This document shows positions 35,826 through 44,799 of a stretch of DNA of 64,000 nt, piece by piece (position 1 is the stretch's first letter; each line of letters starts with the position of its first letter). Below the pieces are notes generated by a model, which worked only from the letters and a program-made list of their open reading frames with translations, did not search any database and was not told the DNA's origin. Source of the DNA: Ilyomonas sp965214235 (lineage in GTDB: Bacteria > Bacteroidota > Bacteroidia > Chitinophagales > Chitinophagaceae); the NCBI GenBank assembly GCA_965214235.1, contig CBDCBH010000002.1:1319187-1383186 (forward strand), in the 5' to 3' direction. Both the position numbers and the translations under genes were made by a program.

Positions 35826-38800
35826 ATGCCGCGCTGCTTACACACTATACTGCTGCTTTTACTGCTTTCCATTGTGCTTTCTTCTGCTGCACAGGTTAGT
35901 AATTTGCGCAACAAAACTATCAGTGCAAAAGGTGCTTTTGTTTTTGATAGCTTAAGCGTTGTACCAAATACATTTTTTGTTCAAAACGTAGATACTTCTT
36001 TTTATTCGGTTGATTTTATAAATGCTGTTATCCAGTGGAAAAAAAACCCCAAAAAAGATAGCGTTGCAATTATTTACCGGGTATTTCCTTCGCGTTTTAA
36101 TTTGGTGGCCCGCCGGTTTTCTTTTGATAGCATCCGCAATAATTTTATTGCAGAAAAACGAAGGTCATCATCAACACAAAATGATAATGCTTTGTTTAAT
36201 TTTGGCAAGCTTACTTACAATGGAAGCTTTGGCAGAAGTTTAAGCGTTGGCAACACCCAGGATGCGGTTTTTAATTCGCAACTGAACCTGCAGATTAACG
36301 GCATCATTGGCGACAGCATTGAAATTGCTGCAGCAATAACTGATAACAATATCCCTATACAACCTGATGGTACAACACAGCAGTTGAATGAGTTTGATAA
36401 GATTTTATTACAGTTTAAAAAAAGGGGCTGGGAAGTGGATTTAGGCGATATAGATTTGCGAAGAAATAATGCTTATTTCCTCAAATTTTATCAACGTTTG
36501 CAAGGCATTTCGTATCAACAAAAAATCAACATAACTAAAAATACTTCTGACAATTTATTAGTAAGCGGTGCCATTGAAAAAGGAAAATTTGCACGTAATG
36601 TATTGGCGGTTCAGGAAGGCAACCAGGGACCGTATCGCCTGCAGGGAAACAACAACGAATTGTATTTTGTGGTGCTTGCAGGAACCGAAAAAGTGTTTAT
36701 TGATGGCGTGCAAATGCAGCGCGGCGAAGATGCTGATTACATTATCAATTACAACACTGCTGAGGTAACTTTTACGCCTAAACAAATGATTACAAAAGAC
36801 CGGCGTGTGCAGGTTGAATTTCAATACGCCGATCGCAACTTTTTAAATTCTATGCTGTACGGCAGCAATACCATTACAGGCAAAAAGTTATCAGTGAATG
36901 TTTCGGCTTATAGCAATGTTGATGCAAAAAATTCGCCCATCAATCAAACATTAGATGTAAACCAAAAACAGTTTCTTGCCAATCTTGGCGATAGCATTCA
37001 AAATGCTTACTATCCGGTTGCCGGCACCGATAGTTTTTCGACAACAAAGATTTTATATAAAAGGATAGATACGCTTGTAAATGGAACACACGATTCTGTT
37101 TATGTGTATTCAAGCAATGCCGATAGTGCGAAGTATAATTTATCGTTTGTTGAAGCAGGCAATAACAAAGGAAATTATGTTTTATCTGCATCGGCTGCCA
37201 ACGGCAAAGTATATCAATGGGTAGCCCCGCAAAACGGCGTGCCGCAAGGCTTTTACGAAGCGGCTGCTTTTTTGGTAACGCCAAAATCGCAACAGGTGAT
37301 TAGTATTAACGGCGAATATAAATTGAATGAAAAAACAACCGTTTATGCAGAGGTGGCATCAAGCAAATACGATGTAAATACATTTTCAGAACTGGAAAAA
37401 AACAATGATGTCGGCTTTGCAGCAAAGTTCAATCTTATAAAAAAAGAATCCTGGAAAACAAATAAAAACAAACCCTTGTTTTTTACCGGAACTGCAGGCT
37501 ATGAATGGGTAGATAAAAATTTTCGTCCGGTAGAAAGATTGCGTGCTGTTGAGTTTACGCGCGACTGGGGATTGCCCATTGTTACCAACTATGCAACTGA
37601 ACAGTTGCCTACTGTAAACCTGCAGTTAAATGATGATAAAAACAACACCATTCAATACAATTTCAGCTCGTATTTACGCAGCGATGGTTACAAAGGTTAT
37701 CGCAACATCATCACGCAATCGCAAAATATAAAGGGCTTCCAGGTGAACGATGTGTTCAACCTTACGAACATCAACTTACCTCAGGATAAAGGTTTTTATT
37801 TGCGCCCTTCCGTTGACGTAAGCAAGACATTGTACAACATGAAAAATTATGTTGCCGGCGCTTCTTATTCGCTTGAACATAATGAAATTAAAAACATGGC
37901 TTCAGATACCGTAACGCCCGTATCTTTTGCGTTTGAAACATGGAGCGCTTACATAAAAAGCAATCAAACCAAAGCAAACAAATGGTCGTTTACATATTTT
38001 ACAAGAAGCAATCAATTGCCGAACGGAAAATTTTTAGCGCAAACCGACAGAAGCCACAACTATAATTTCCAAACCGAGTTGTTGCGAAACCAACATCATA
38101 ACTTTCGGTTAAACGTAACGTACCGGCAATTGATGGTAAGCAATTCAAAACTCATCAATCAAACATCTGATAACAGCTTGTTGGGAAGAGCCGAATACTC
38201 TATTAACGAATGGAATGGATTTATAAGCGGAAACGCTGTGTATGAAATCGGTTCGGGGCAAGAGCAAAAACGCGATTATTCTTACATACAAGTTCCTGCC
38301 GGTTTGGGTCAATACACATGGATTGATTACAACAAAGATGGCATTGCGCAACTAAATGAATTTGTGCCCGCGCAGTTTTCCGACCAGGCAACTTATATCC
38401 GCATTTTCACACCCACCAATCAGTACATCAAGGCTAATTATAACCAATTCATTTATAGTTTTTCAATCAATCCAAAAGCGGTATCGTCAAAAATCCGCAA
38501 CAAATTTTTTAAAGTTTTCATCACTCGTTGGTATTGGCAGTCTTCGTTACAAATGGGGCAAAAACAAACGGCAAATGGTAACCCGTTGTACAATCCGTTT
38601 GCGCATAGCATCAGCGATAGTTCGTTGCTTTCGCTCAATTCCAGCATCAGTAACACGCTTGCTTTTAACCGAAGCAGCCCGGTTTGGGGAGCCGATGTAA
38701 CACAGCTTTCCAACTACAACAAAGCCTTGCTCACGTATGGTTTTCAAAGCCGCCGCTTGCATCAGTTCAACAGCAAAGCTCATGTGAACATTGCAAAAGT

Positions 38801-39281
38801 TTACACTATCGAGATGGCGCAAAGCATTGGCACTAACAGCTTGCTAACGCCAGCGTTTAGCAACGAAAATTATTTCATTAATATATATTCATTGCAACCT
38901 AAATTATCTTATACCGCAGGAACAAAATTTCGTGTGCAGGGCAGTTATGCTTTTCAGAAACAAAACAACAAACCGCAATATGGCGGCGAAATATCTGCAA
39001 GCAACGCCTTTATTTTTGAAAGCCGTTATAATGCTGTTAGCAACACCAGCCTCACTGCAAAATTCACCATCAACAACATTACTTACGCAGGCGCACAAAA
39101 CACAACCACCAGCTACATTATGCTGGGTGGTTTATTGCCAGGGAAAAATTATTTATGGAACGTTTCATTCACTAAAAGACTTATCAATAATATTGAAATA
39201 AATTTTGAATACGAAGGCAGAAAGCCTGGCGACACACATACCATTAACACCGGCAGAGCAAGTGTGCGCGCGCTTTTATAA
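35826..39281 (+). CDS. Very large putative outer-membrane beta-barrel protein of unknown function
   Basis: 1,151 residues with a signal peptide (TILLLLLLSIVLSSAA). I do not recognise a named family. Residues about 100-350 hold beta-rich repeats. These include EGNQGPYRLQGNNNELYFVV and a GEDADYIINYNTAEVTFTPK segment that recalls the repeated units of the gliding/secretion protein SprA. The following 750 residues alternate polar and aromatic positions (for example FRLNVTYRQLMVSN, WYWQSSLQMGQKQ), as in outer-membrane strands, and end with INFEYEGRKPGDTHTINTGRASVRALL. Not SusC-like: no plug domain. Likely an outer-membrane protein; role unknown. Confidence 0.72.
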   Translation: MPRCLHTILLLLLLSIVLSSAAQVSNLRNKTISAKGAFVFDSLSVVPNTFFVQNVDTSFYSVDFINAVIQWKKNPKKDSVAIIYRVFPSRFNLVARRFSFDSIRNNFIAEKRRSSSTQNDNALFNFGKLTYNGSFGRSLSVGNTQDAVFNSQLNLQINGIIGDSIEIAAAITDNNIPIQPDGTTQQLNEFDKILLQFKKRGWEVDLGDIDLRRNNAYFLKFYQRLQGISYQQKINITKNTSDNLLVSGAIEKGKFARNVLAVQEGNQGPYRLQGNNNELYFVVLAGTEKVFIDGVQMQRGEDADYIINYNTAEVTFTPKQMITKDRRVQVEFQYADRNFLNSMLYGSNTITGKKLSVNVSAYSNVDAKNSPINQTLDVNQKQFLANLGDSIQNAYYPVAGTDSFSTTKILYKRIDTLVNGTHDSVYVYSSNADSAKYNLSFVEAGNNKGNYVLSASAANGKVYQWVAPQNGVPQGFYEAAAFLVTPKSQQVISINGEYKLNEKTTVYAEVASSKYDVNTFSELEKNNDVGFAAKFNLIKKESWKTNKNKPLFFTGTAGYEWVDKNFRPVERLRAVEFTRDWGLPIVTNYATEQLPTVNLQLNDDKNNTIQYNFSSYLRSDGYKGYRNIITQSQNIKGFQVNDVFNLTNINLPQDKGFYLRPSVDVSKTLYNMKNYVAGASYSLEHNEIKNMASDTVTPVSFAFETWSAYIKSNQTKANKWSFTYFTRSNQLPNGKFLAQTDRSHNYNFQTELLRNQHHNFRLNVTYRQLMVSNSKLINQTSDNSLLGRAEYSINEWNGFISGNAVYEIGSGQEQKRDYSYIQVPAGLGQYTWIDYNKDGIAQLNEFVPAQFSDQATYIRIFTPTNQYIKANYNQFIYSFSINPKAVSSKIRNKFFKVFITRWYWQSSLQMGQKQTANGNPLYNPFAHSISDSSLLSLNSSISNTLAFNRSSPVWGADVTQLSNYNKALLTYGFQSRRLHQFNSKAHVNIAKVYTIEMAQSIGTNSLLTPAFSNENYFINIYSLQPKLSYTAGTKFRVQGSYAFQKQNNKPQYGGEISASNAFIFESRYNAVSNTSLTAKFTINNITYAGAQNTTTSYIMLGGLLPGKNYLWNVSFTKRLINNIEINFEYEGRKPGDTHTINTGRASVRALL

Positions 39282-39558
39282 ACTTAGGACAACCATGAAT
39301 GGCATGAGATACCCAATGATGAAGAAACAATAATGCGAGGCATTTACATAAAAACTGTTTTTTGTGGGCACAAGAGTTGTTGCTTACAATTTATAGTTTT
39401 TCATAACCTAAACATAACATTAGTGTAGAAATCAATATAAGGGTAAGGATAAACATTCTACACATTCCACATCCCTCTCAAATAACAATTTTTTTGTAAT
39501 AAGCAGTCGTTCAATCAATAACATCAACGGCATACTTTTTCATTGACATAAAAACCTT
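39282..39558 (+). other. Intergenic leader of the DUF2382 cassette
   Basis: 277 bases with no gene seen. An AT-rich tract near 39,400-39,490 probably carries the cassette's promoter, but no exact TAnnTTTG box is present, so a different sigma factor is possible. Confidence 0.35.
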
Positions 39559-39981
39559 ATGTCGAACACAAATTTTTTTTCCGAAAACGATCTGCTTAAT
39601 ACTTCAAAACAAAAAGATGTTGTGATTCCTGTAATAGAAGAAACGGTTTCTATTGAAAAAAAAATGGCGGAAACTGCCACTGTAAAAATAACCAAAGAAG
39701 TAACAGAAACTAACGAGGCGATTGATGTGAACTTATTAAATGATGACTATTTAATAGAACATGTTGCTATAAATAAATATGCAGATAATGAAGCACCAAC
39801 AGTTAGACAGGAAGGCGATACGATGATTGTGCCTGTACTAAAAGAAGTGCTTGTAAAACGATTGTTATTGGTGGAAGAAATAAGAATTACAAAGCGGAGC
39901 ATTGAACGAAATGAACAGCATAATGTAAGGCTGCGCAAGGAAAATGTGAAAGTGGAACGAATATCAACTGAAACCAAATAG
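39559..39981 (+). CDS. DUF2382 (YsnF/AvaK) domain protein, short form
   Basis: 140 residues, consisting of one DUF2382 domain: VVIPVIEETVSIEKKMAET (about 21-39), then PVLKEVLVKRLLLVEEIRI, then a basic tail ending in KENVKVERIST. The domain is named from YsnF and AvaK and occurs in stress-induced proteins; its biochemistry is not known. It is the first of three DUF2382 genes within 3.1 kb and the most divergent one. 49 bases separate it from the next, so an operon is likely. Confidence 0.8.
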   Translation: MSNTNFFSENDLLNTSKQKDVVIPVIEETVSIEKKMAETATVKITKEVTETNEAIDVNLLNDDYLIEHVAINKYADNEAPTVRQEGDTMIVPVLKEVLVKRLLLVEEIRITKRSIERNEQHNVRLRKENVKVERISTETK

Positions 39982-39982
39982 C

Positions 39983-39994
39983 AGTAAAAACAAA
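39983..39994 (+). repeat. AGTAAAAACAAA motif between DUF2382 genes
   Basis: It begins one base after the stop codon of the first DUF2382 gene, in sense orientation, without a clear stem. Confidence 0.6.
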
Positions 39995-40030
39995 CGGATT
40001 TAATAACCTAAAATAAAATCAGTTACAATT

Positions 40031-40990
40031 ATGAAACAGACAGTAGTAGGCTTATTTAACAAGCCAAGCCAGGCTCAGGAAGCCGTAGATCATTTAGTGA
40101 ATAATGGCTTCGACAGAAGCGACGTAGATTTATCAATTGGCAGCAGTAGTGATGTTACTAACACTAACCAAACTACAACCGCCTACAATCAGAATTTTAA
40201 CCTTGATACCAATAATGACCAAAACGAAAGTGGTGTAACCCGTTTCTTTAAGAATTTATTCGGCAGCAGTGCTGACAGCGACAAAGAAGTAAGTCGTTAT
40301 AGCAGTGTAGCGTCCCGCGGTAGTTCAGTCGTTACTGTTCATGCATCATCCTCAGATGAAGCCGAAAGAGCTGCTGATATTTTGGATGATCATGGTGCCG
40401 TTAACGTAGATGAAGATGCGAATGACAGCACTTATAACACCACTACAGGTGCTACACCAGTAGGAGTATTTAATGAAACCGCAGGTGCATCTGCCAGTAC
40501 AACAGATATTGACACAACAACGGGAACATTTGATACAGCTAATAAAACAACGTTGCTAAGTGGCAATGATGATCTCACAGGTAAAACTTCTATTCCTGTA
40601 ATTGAAGAAGAATTACAGGTAGGAAAGCGTACGGTTGAAACAGGTGGTGTACGTTTAAGAAGCCGCATTATTGAACGCCCGGTTGAAGAAAATTTACGTC
40701 TTCGCGAAGAGCGTGTTTATGTGAACAGAAACACTGTGAACCGTGCTGCCACCAGCGCCGATTTTGACACCTTTAAAGAAGGAGAAGTTGAATTGAGAGA
40801 ACATGCTGAAGTGCCTGTAGTATCAAAGGAAGCAAGGATTGTGGAAGAAGTAAGTTTGGGTAAAGAAACCAACGAACGCAGTGAAACTATTCGCGATACA
40901 GTACGCAAAACAGAAGTCGATGTTGAAAATATTGAAGGCACAACTAAGAAAACATCAACGACAGATAGCAATTGGAAAAAAGGTAACTAA
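40031..40990 (+). CDS. YflT-like stress domain fused to DUF2382
   Basis: 319 residues. Residues 1-125 resemble the heat-induced stress protein YflT/GSP17M domain (TVVGLFNKPSQAQEAVDHL, then SSDEAERAADILDDHGAVNV). A low-complexity Thr/Asp-rich linker (about 130-185) leads to a DUF2382 domain (IPVIEEELQVGKRTVETGG, then EVPVVSKEARIVEEVSLG). The ending DTVRKTEVDVEN is nearly identical to that of the protein at 41799 (DTVRKTEVDIED), so the two domains are recent duplicates. Probably a cytoplasmic general-stress protein; mechanism unknown. A strong terminator follows. Confidence 0.82.
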   Translation: MKQTVVGLFNKPSQAQEAVDHLVNNGFDRSDVDLSIGSSSDVTNTNQTTTAYNQNFNLDTNNDQNESGVTRFFKNLFGSSADSDKEVSRYSSVASRGSSVVTVHASSSDEAERAADILDDHGAVNVDEDANDSTYNTTTGATPVGVFNETAGASASTTDIDTTTGTFDTANKTTLLSGNDDLTGKTSIPVIEEELQVGKRTVETGGVRLRSRIIERPVEENLRLREERVYVNRNTVNRAATSADFDTFKEGEVELREHAEVPVVSKEARIVEEVSLGKETNERSETIRDTVRKTEVDVENIEGTTKKTSTTDSNWKKGN

Positions 40991-40996
40991 GATTGG

Positions 40997-41036
40997 AGTA
41001 AAAACAAAAGGACTATTTAAACAATAGTCCTTTTTT
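40997..41036 (+). terminator. Terminator with AGTAAAAACAAA flank
   Basis: The motif at 40997-41008 runs into the stem AAAAGGACTATT (41006-41017) / AATAGTCCTTTT (41023-41034) with a 5-nt loop and a six-T tail. It begins six bases after the stop of the YflT-DUF2382 gene and is the clearest example of the motif-stem layout. Confidence 0.88.
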
Positions 41037-41093
41037 ACATTGTTATTTTGTAAATTCTCACTATTTTATTATTCATAAACATAAATGTATCTT

Positions 41094-41747
41094 ATGGCAG
41101 ATATTGACGTACAGCCAAAACGAAAAAACAGTTCCTGGCTTACCTGGCTGATTGCAGCTCTTATTCTTCTTGGCTTGTTATTTTTCCTTTTAAGGGGTTG
41201 CAATAAAACGACTACGGTTGCAAACACTACCGACTCAACAACGACTATAAAAGATACCGGCGGTGCTGTTGCTACCACCACACCCGCAGGAAGTACAACA
41301 CCCGACTGGGCTGATGTTGATAGGAACGCTCCTACAGCTGCGTACGGTGAAATTACAGATAAAGGCATTACTGTAAGAGGCAATGATAATTATGGCATTT
41401 ATAGCTTAGGTGAAAACATTTTGTTTGAAACCGATAAAAGCACCTTGCGAAAAGATGCAGAACAAAACCTAAAACAAGTAGTTGCTTCTATTAACAAACG
41501 CTTTAACGGTGGCAACTTACGTGTTTATGGTTATACCGATTCCACAGGCACAAAAGGATACAATAAAGAACTGGCGCAACAACGTGCTGAAGCTGTGCGT
41601 ACATGGTTAGCTACCAATGGCGGTATAGATTCTACAAAAATTTCCATTAATGCTATTGGAGACGCTGCACCTGTTGCAACAAATGCTACGGCACAAGGTC
41701 GTCAACAAAACCGCAGGGTTGAAATAGTAGCCCGTAAAGCAAAATAG
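41094..41747 (+). CDS. OmpA-family protein with N-terminal membrane anchor
   Basis: 217 residues from MADIDVQPKRKNSSW. One transmembrane helix (WLTWLIAALILLGLLFFLL, about 15-33) is followed by a Thr-rich linker and an OmpA C-terminal peptidoglycan-binding domain: NILFETDKSTLRKDAEQNL, YGYTDSTGTKGYNKELAQQR, GRQQNRRVEIVARK. It has no beta barrel, so it probably stands in the inner membrane and reaches the peptidoglycan. Its place between two DUF2382 genes suggests a role in envelope stress. Confidence 0.88.
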   Translation: MADIDVQPKRKNSSWLTWLIAALILLGLLFFLLRGCNKTTTVANTTDSTTTIKDTGGAVATTTPAGSTTPDWADVDRNAPTAAYGEITDKGITVRGNDNYGIYSLGENILFETDKSTLRKDAEQNLKQVVASINKRFNGGNLRVYGYTDSTGTKGYNKELAQQRAEAVRTWLATNGGIDSTKISINAIGDAAPVATNATAQGRQQNRRVEIVARKAK

Positions 41748-41798
41748 ATTCTTTTATTTACTCATTAAAATCAATTTGATTTTTAAAAACAAAACAAA

Positions 41799-42689
41799 AT
41801 GGCAAACGATACAACAACAGGCAACCGCCTGCTACAATTAAAAGGAAGCGATTATGAAGTAGCTACCGGCGAACCCGATATTCGCGGCTGGGATGTAAGA
41901 GATGAAACCAGCAAACATATTGGTGAAGTAGAAGATTTAATTTTTGATCCACAGGCGCGCAAAGTGCGTTACATGGTAGTAAAAGTAGATAAGGAATACG
42001 ACAAACAATCGAACCGAAATGTATTGGTTCCAATTGGCTTAGCCGAACTTCACCGTACCGACGATGATGCGTTTTTACAAGGCGTTACGCCGGAAAAGAT
42101 TGCTGCTTTGCCGCAATATGATGGAACAGTTACGAACGATATGGAAACTAACATTCGCAATATTTTGGCAGGTATTGGTGGCGCTGCATTGATTAGCGGA
42201 ACCGGAGGCAATGCAAATGATTTTTATAATCATGAACATTTTAATGAAGACAATCTTTTTAAAAACCGAAAAGATTCCGACACAACTATTCCTATTATTG
42301 AAGAAAATTTGAATGTAGGAAAACAAACAGTAGAAACAGGTGGCGCATACATTCGTTCAAGAATTATTGAGCAGCCGGTACAAGAAACCATTCGCTTGCA
42401 GGAAGAACATGTACAGGTGCAAAGAACCGCTGTTGATAAGCCTGTTAGCAACACCAATTTTGGTGCGTTTAAAGAAGGTGTAATTGAATTGAAAGAATAC
42501 GCCGAAGTGCCGGTAGTATCAAAAGAAGCGCGCGTGGTGGAAGAAGTAACGATTGGAAAAGATGTGACTGAACGTAATGAAACGGTGCGCGATACAGTGC
42601 GCAAAACAGAAGTGGATATAGAAGATGTAACACCAAAAAGTAATACTTCTTCAACATCATCGGTTGATGATGTACGCATAGATAATTAA
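41799..42689 (+). CDS. PRC-barrel plus DUF2382 protein
   Basis: 296 residues. The N-terminal PRC barrel covers about 20-115 (DIRGWDVRDETSKHIGEVED, then VRYMVVKVDKEYD, NVLVPIGLAEL). A DUF2382 domain covers about 165-285 (IPIIEENLNVGKQTVETGG, EVPVVSKEARVVEEVTIGKD). PRC-barrel/DUF2382 fusions are common in desiccation- and radiation-tolerant bacteria; function is unproven. It is the last gene of the cassette and is followed by a terminator. Confidence 0.88.
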   Translation: MANDTTTGNRLLQLKGSDYEVATGEPDIRGWDVRDETSKHIGEVEDLIFDPQARKVRYMVVKVDKEYDKQSNRNVLVPIGLAELHRTDDDAFLQGVTPEKIAALPQYDGTVTNDMETNIRNILAGIGGAALISGTGGNANDFYNHEHFNEDNLFKNRKDSDTTIPIIEENLNVGKQTVETGGAYIRSRIIEQPVQETIRLQEEHVQVQRTAVDKPVSNTNFGAFKEGVIELKEYAEVPVVSKEARVVEEVTIGKDVTERNETVRDTVRKTEVDIEDVTPKSNTSSTSSVDDVRIDN

Positions 42690-42717
42690 GCGCATTATAT
42701 TAATTTCGTGTTTACTT

Positions 42718-42747
42718 AAAGTGGCAATTTTCAATTGCCACTTTTTT
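42718..42747 (+). terminator. Terminator after the DUF2382 cassette
   Basis: AAAGTGGCAATT (42718-42729) pairs perfectly with AATTGCCACTTT (42733-42744) around a 3-nt loop, with six T at 42742-42747. Confidence 0.88.
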
Positions 42748-42765
42748 ATTTTGCTGAAAGATGAT

Positions 42766-43548
42766 TTATGTTATCATTCTATCTAAATGCGTATAACCAC
42801 CATCAATAAAAACAATTTGTCCGGTAGTGTGAGATGAGCAATCACTCAATAAAAAAACAACGGCATTTGCAATTTCTTCAGGTGTTGTAAAACGGCTTTC
42901 AAAAGGTATGTGAGATGTAATGTGCTGCGCGGTTTGTTTTGCATCGGGTTGCGATTGTATCCAGTTGGCATATTGCGGTGTATCTACTTCGGCTGGCAGC
43001 ACTGCATTCACACGAATTTGATATGGCAACAATTCAACCGCCCATTCCCGCGTTAGCGCATTTACGCCGCCTTTACTGGCAGCATAACCTGATGTGTTTC
43101 CCTGACCTGTTACCGATACTTTAGAACCAATATTTACAATGCTTCCTTTTGTTTTTATAAGATGCGGCAACGCATAATGGGCTATTGTAAAATAATGAAG
43201 TAAGTTAATGCGAAGCGACTGCTCAAAGCGGTGCACAGTACCGCTTTGAAGCCCAACCTTATCGTTCGTGCCGGCATTGTTTACCAAGCCATCAATGCGT
43301 TTGTATTTGCCCATAACATCGTCAATTAATTGCTTGCAACTCTCTTCACTGGTAAGTTCAACTGTTATAGCGAATGCAGTTTGTTTTTGCTTCATAATTT
43401 CATTTACAAGTGCATTGCTTTTTTTTTCGTTTTTATCAGCAATTACAACAATGCCGCCTTCGCTCCCAATTAATTTACAAACGGCTTCGCCAATACCACT
43501 GGCGCCGCCTGTTACAATGTACACTTTGTTTTGTAAACTTAAGTTCAT
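42766..43548 (-). CDS. Short-chain dehydrogenase/reductase, deoxysugar-acid type
   Basis: 260 residues with all classical SDR motifs: TGGASGIG (13-20), NNAG (about 90-93), catalytic Ser in VNIGSKVSV, YAASK (Tyr-x3-Lys) and the C-terminal GQIVFIDGGYTHL. It is coupled by a four-base overlap to a rhamnose-mutarotase-type gene. In the Xanthomonas L-fucose route an SDR oxidises 2-keto-3-deoxy-L-fuconate, and the same route uses a COG3254 mutarotase, so a role on L-fucose or L-rhamnose derivatives is likely. L-fucose 1-dehydrogenase is the main alternative. Confidence 0.85.
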   Translation of the reverse strand: MNLSLQNKVYIVTGGASGIGEAVCKLIGSEGGIVVIADKNEKKSNALVNEIMKQKQTAFAITVELTSEESCKQLIDDVMGKYKRIDGLVNNAGTNDKVGLQSGTVHRFEQSLRINLLHYFTIAHYALPHLIKTKGSIVNIGSKVSVTGQGNTSGYAASKGGVNALTREWAVELLPYQIRVNAVLPAEVDTPQYANWIQSQPDAKQTAQHITSHIPFESRFTTPEEIANAVVFLLSDCSSHTTGQIVFIDGGYTHLDRMIT

Positions 43549-43889
43549 ACACCCGTTTTTGGAAGTTCAAAAATAGGCTTCATCATCATCCACTTCTCTT
43601 CTTTTTTCGCCCATGGCAAGGCTTGCTGATATTGCCACATTAAAGCTTCCCACCGCTGCACATCTTGATTGGCGTTATCCATCTGTTTCTTTTTTTCAAC
43701 ATCAAACACTTCATTTACTTCCATAATCATAAACAACCGATTACCGCAGCGGTAAATATCCATGGCTTCAATACCAGCATCTTTAATACTGGCTATAATG
43801 TTATTGGGAACCTGACGATGATGCGCTTCATATTCTTCAATCAATTGCTCATCATTTTTTAAATCGAGCGCAAAGCAATGCCTGGGCAT
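43545..43889 (-). CDS. L-rhamnose mutarotase family protein
   Basis: 114 residues, the family's size (COG3254, RhaM/YiiL). It keeps the pattern CFALDLKNDEQLIEEYEAHH (5-24), the IYRCGNRLFMIMEV strand, and the C-terminal WAKKEEKWMMMKPIFEL. Such enzymes interconvert alpha and beta anomers of L-rhamnose or L-fucose. It is the first gene of a two-gene operon with the SDR (ATGA overlap), which supports 6-deoxyhexose catabolism. No kinase or isomerase of the phosphorylating pathway is present. Confidence 0.87.
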   Translation of the reverse strand: MPRHCFALDLKNDEQLIEEYEAHHRQVPNNIIASIKDAGIEAMDIYRCGNRLFMIMEVNEVFDVEKKKQMDNANQDVQRWEALMWQYQQALPWAKKEEKWMMMKPIFELPKTGV

Positions 43890-44017
43890 AATGGTTTGTT
43901 TTATTTATATATATGATAGATAGAACTCCCGTTGTATTGTGTATCAGGTAGTATAACTTACTAAACTTTTTCTTACAAATCTTACTACATGATACTTACT
44001 ACATTTTATAAAATTTT

Positions 44018-44680
44018 CTATTGCTTCATCCTTTCTAAATGTAAAGCGCTAAAATTTTGCAATGATGACAATTTTAAATCGGCTGCTCCCCAACGCTCTT
44101 CTTTATATTGCTTGTAATCGGGCACTACCACACACTTCATACGCGCAGCTTTGGCAGCAATCATTCCATAAAATGAATCTTCAAAAGCAATGCAATCCGA
44201 TGGCAAAGATTGCAAAGTATCGGCACAATTTAAATATACTTGCGGATGCGGTTTTGGATACGGCAGGTAATGACCCGATGCAGTGCCATTTACATATTGT
44301 TTAATGCCACTTCTTTCCATCATTAAATTAATGAGTGAGTCGGGTGAAGAAGAAGCAATGCCAATTTTAAAATTAAGTGAATGAAACAAATTAAATACAT
44401 GCGTTATACCCGGCATCATGTTGAAGTTTTCATCAATCAGTTCTAACGCGCGGTTAATGATTTTTTCTTCCGCAACCGGTTCTTCTTTTTTATCAATGCC
44501 AAAATATTCAAACCACCAATGTACAAACTCACGCACCCGCAAACCAGTGGTGGTAATGTGCTGCGCGGGCGACAAACGAAACCCATATTGTTTAAACACA
44601 TCATTGGCAGCCATTCCCCATATCGGCTCGCTGTCAATTAACAAACCATCCATATCAAAAATCACGGTGTTTAATTTCAT
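44018..44680 (-). CDS. HAD-superfamily sugar phosphatase (YniC/beta-PGM-like)
   Basis: 220 residues from MKLNTVIFDMDGLLIDSEPI; the open frame runs 15 codons further but the promoter box lies inside that extension. HAD motifs: nucleophile and acid in FDMDGLLIDS, Ser/Thr in GIASSSPDSL, Lys in LPYPKPHPQVYL, and acids in AFEDSFYGMIAA. A helical cap is inserted after motif I. Most similar in outline to 2-deoxyglucose-6-phosphatase YniC and beta-phosphoglucomutase; phosphatase is likelier. Monocistronic. Confidence 0.87.
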   Translation of the reverse strand: MKLNTVIFDMDGLLIDSEPIWGMAANDVFKQYGFRLSPAQHITTTGLRVREFVHWWFEYFGIDKKEEPVAEEKIINRALELIDENFNMMPGITHVFNLFHSLNFKIGIASSSPDSLINLMMERSGIKQYVNGTASGHYLPYPKPHPQVYLNCADTLQSLPSDCIAFEDSFYGMIAAKAARMKCVVVPDYKQYKEERWGAADLKLSSLQNFSALHLERMKQ

Positions 44681-44704
44681 GCAATAAGATAAAATAAAGA
44701 ACGA

Positions 44705-44712
44705 CAAATATA
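44705..44712 (-). promoter_or_regulatory. -7 promoter box TATATTTG of the HAD gene
   Basis: The minus strand reads TATATTTG, an exact consensus match, 25 bases before the HAD start at 44680. It therefore also argues for the shorter start. Confidence 0.55.
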
Positions 44713-44751
44713 ATATCATAAGCAAGCGATGTTCTAAATGTTTACAAACAA

Positions 44752-44791
44752 AAAAGCCGTTGTAAATATTACAACAGCTTTTGTTTTTACT
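44752..44791 (-). terminator. Terminator of the SIMPL gene with AGTAAAAACAAA flank
   Basis: On the minus strand the motif (44780-44791) lies eight bases after the stop codon and runs into a 14-bp stem with one mismatch (44752-44765 / 44769-44782) and a 3-nt loop, followed by TTTTTTG. The layout is the same as at 40997. Confidence 0.85.
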
Positions 44792-44799
44792 CCATTTTT

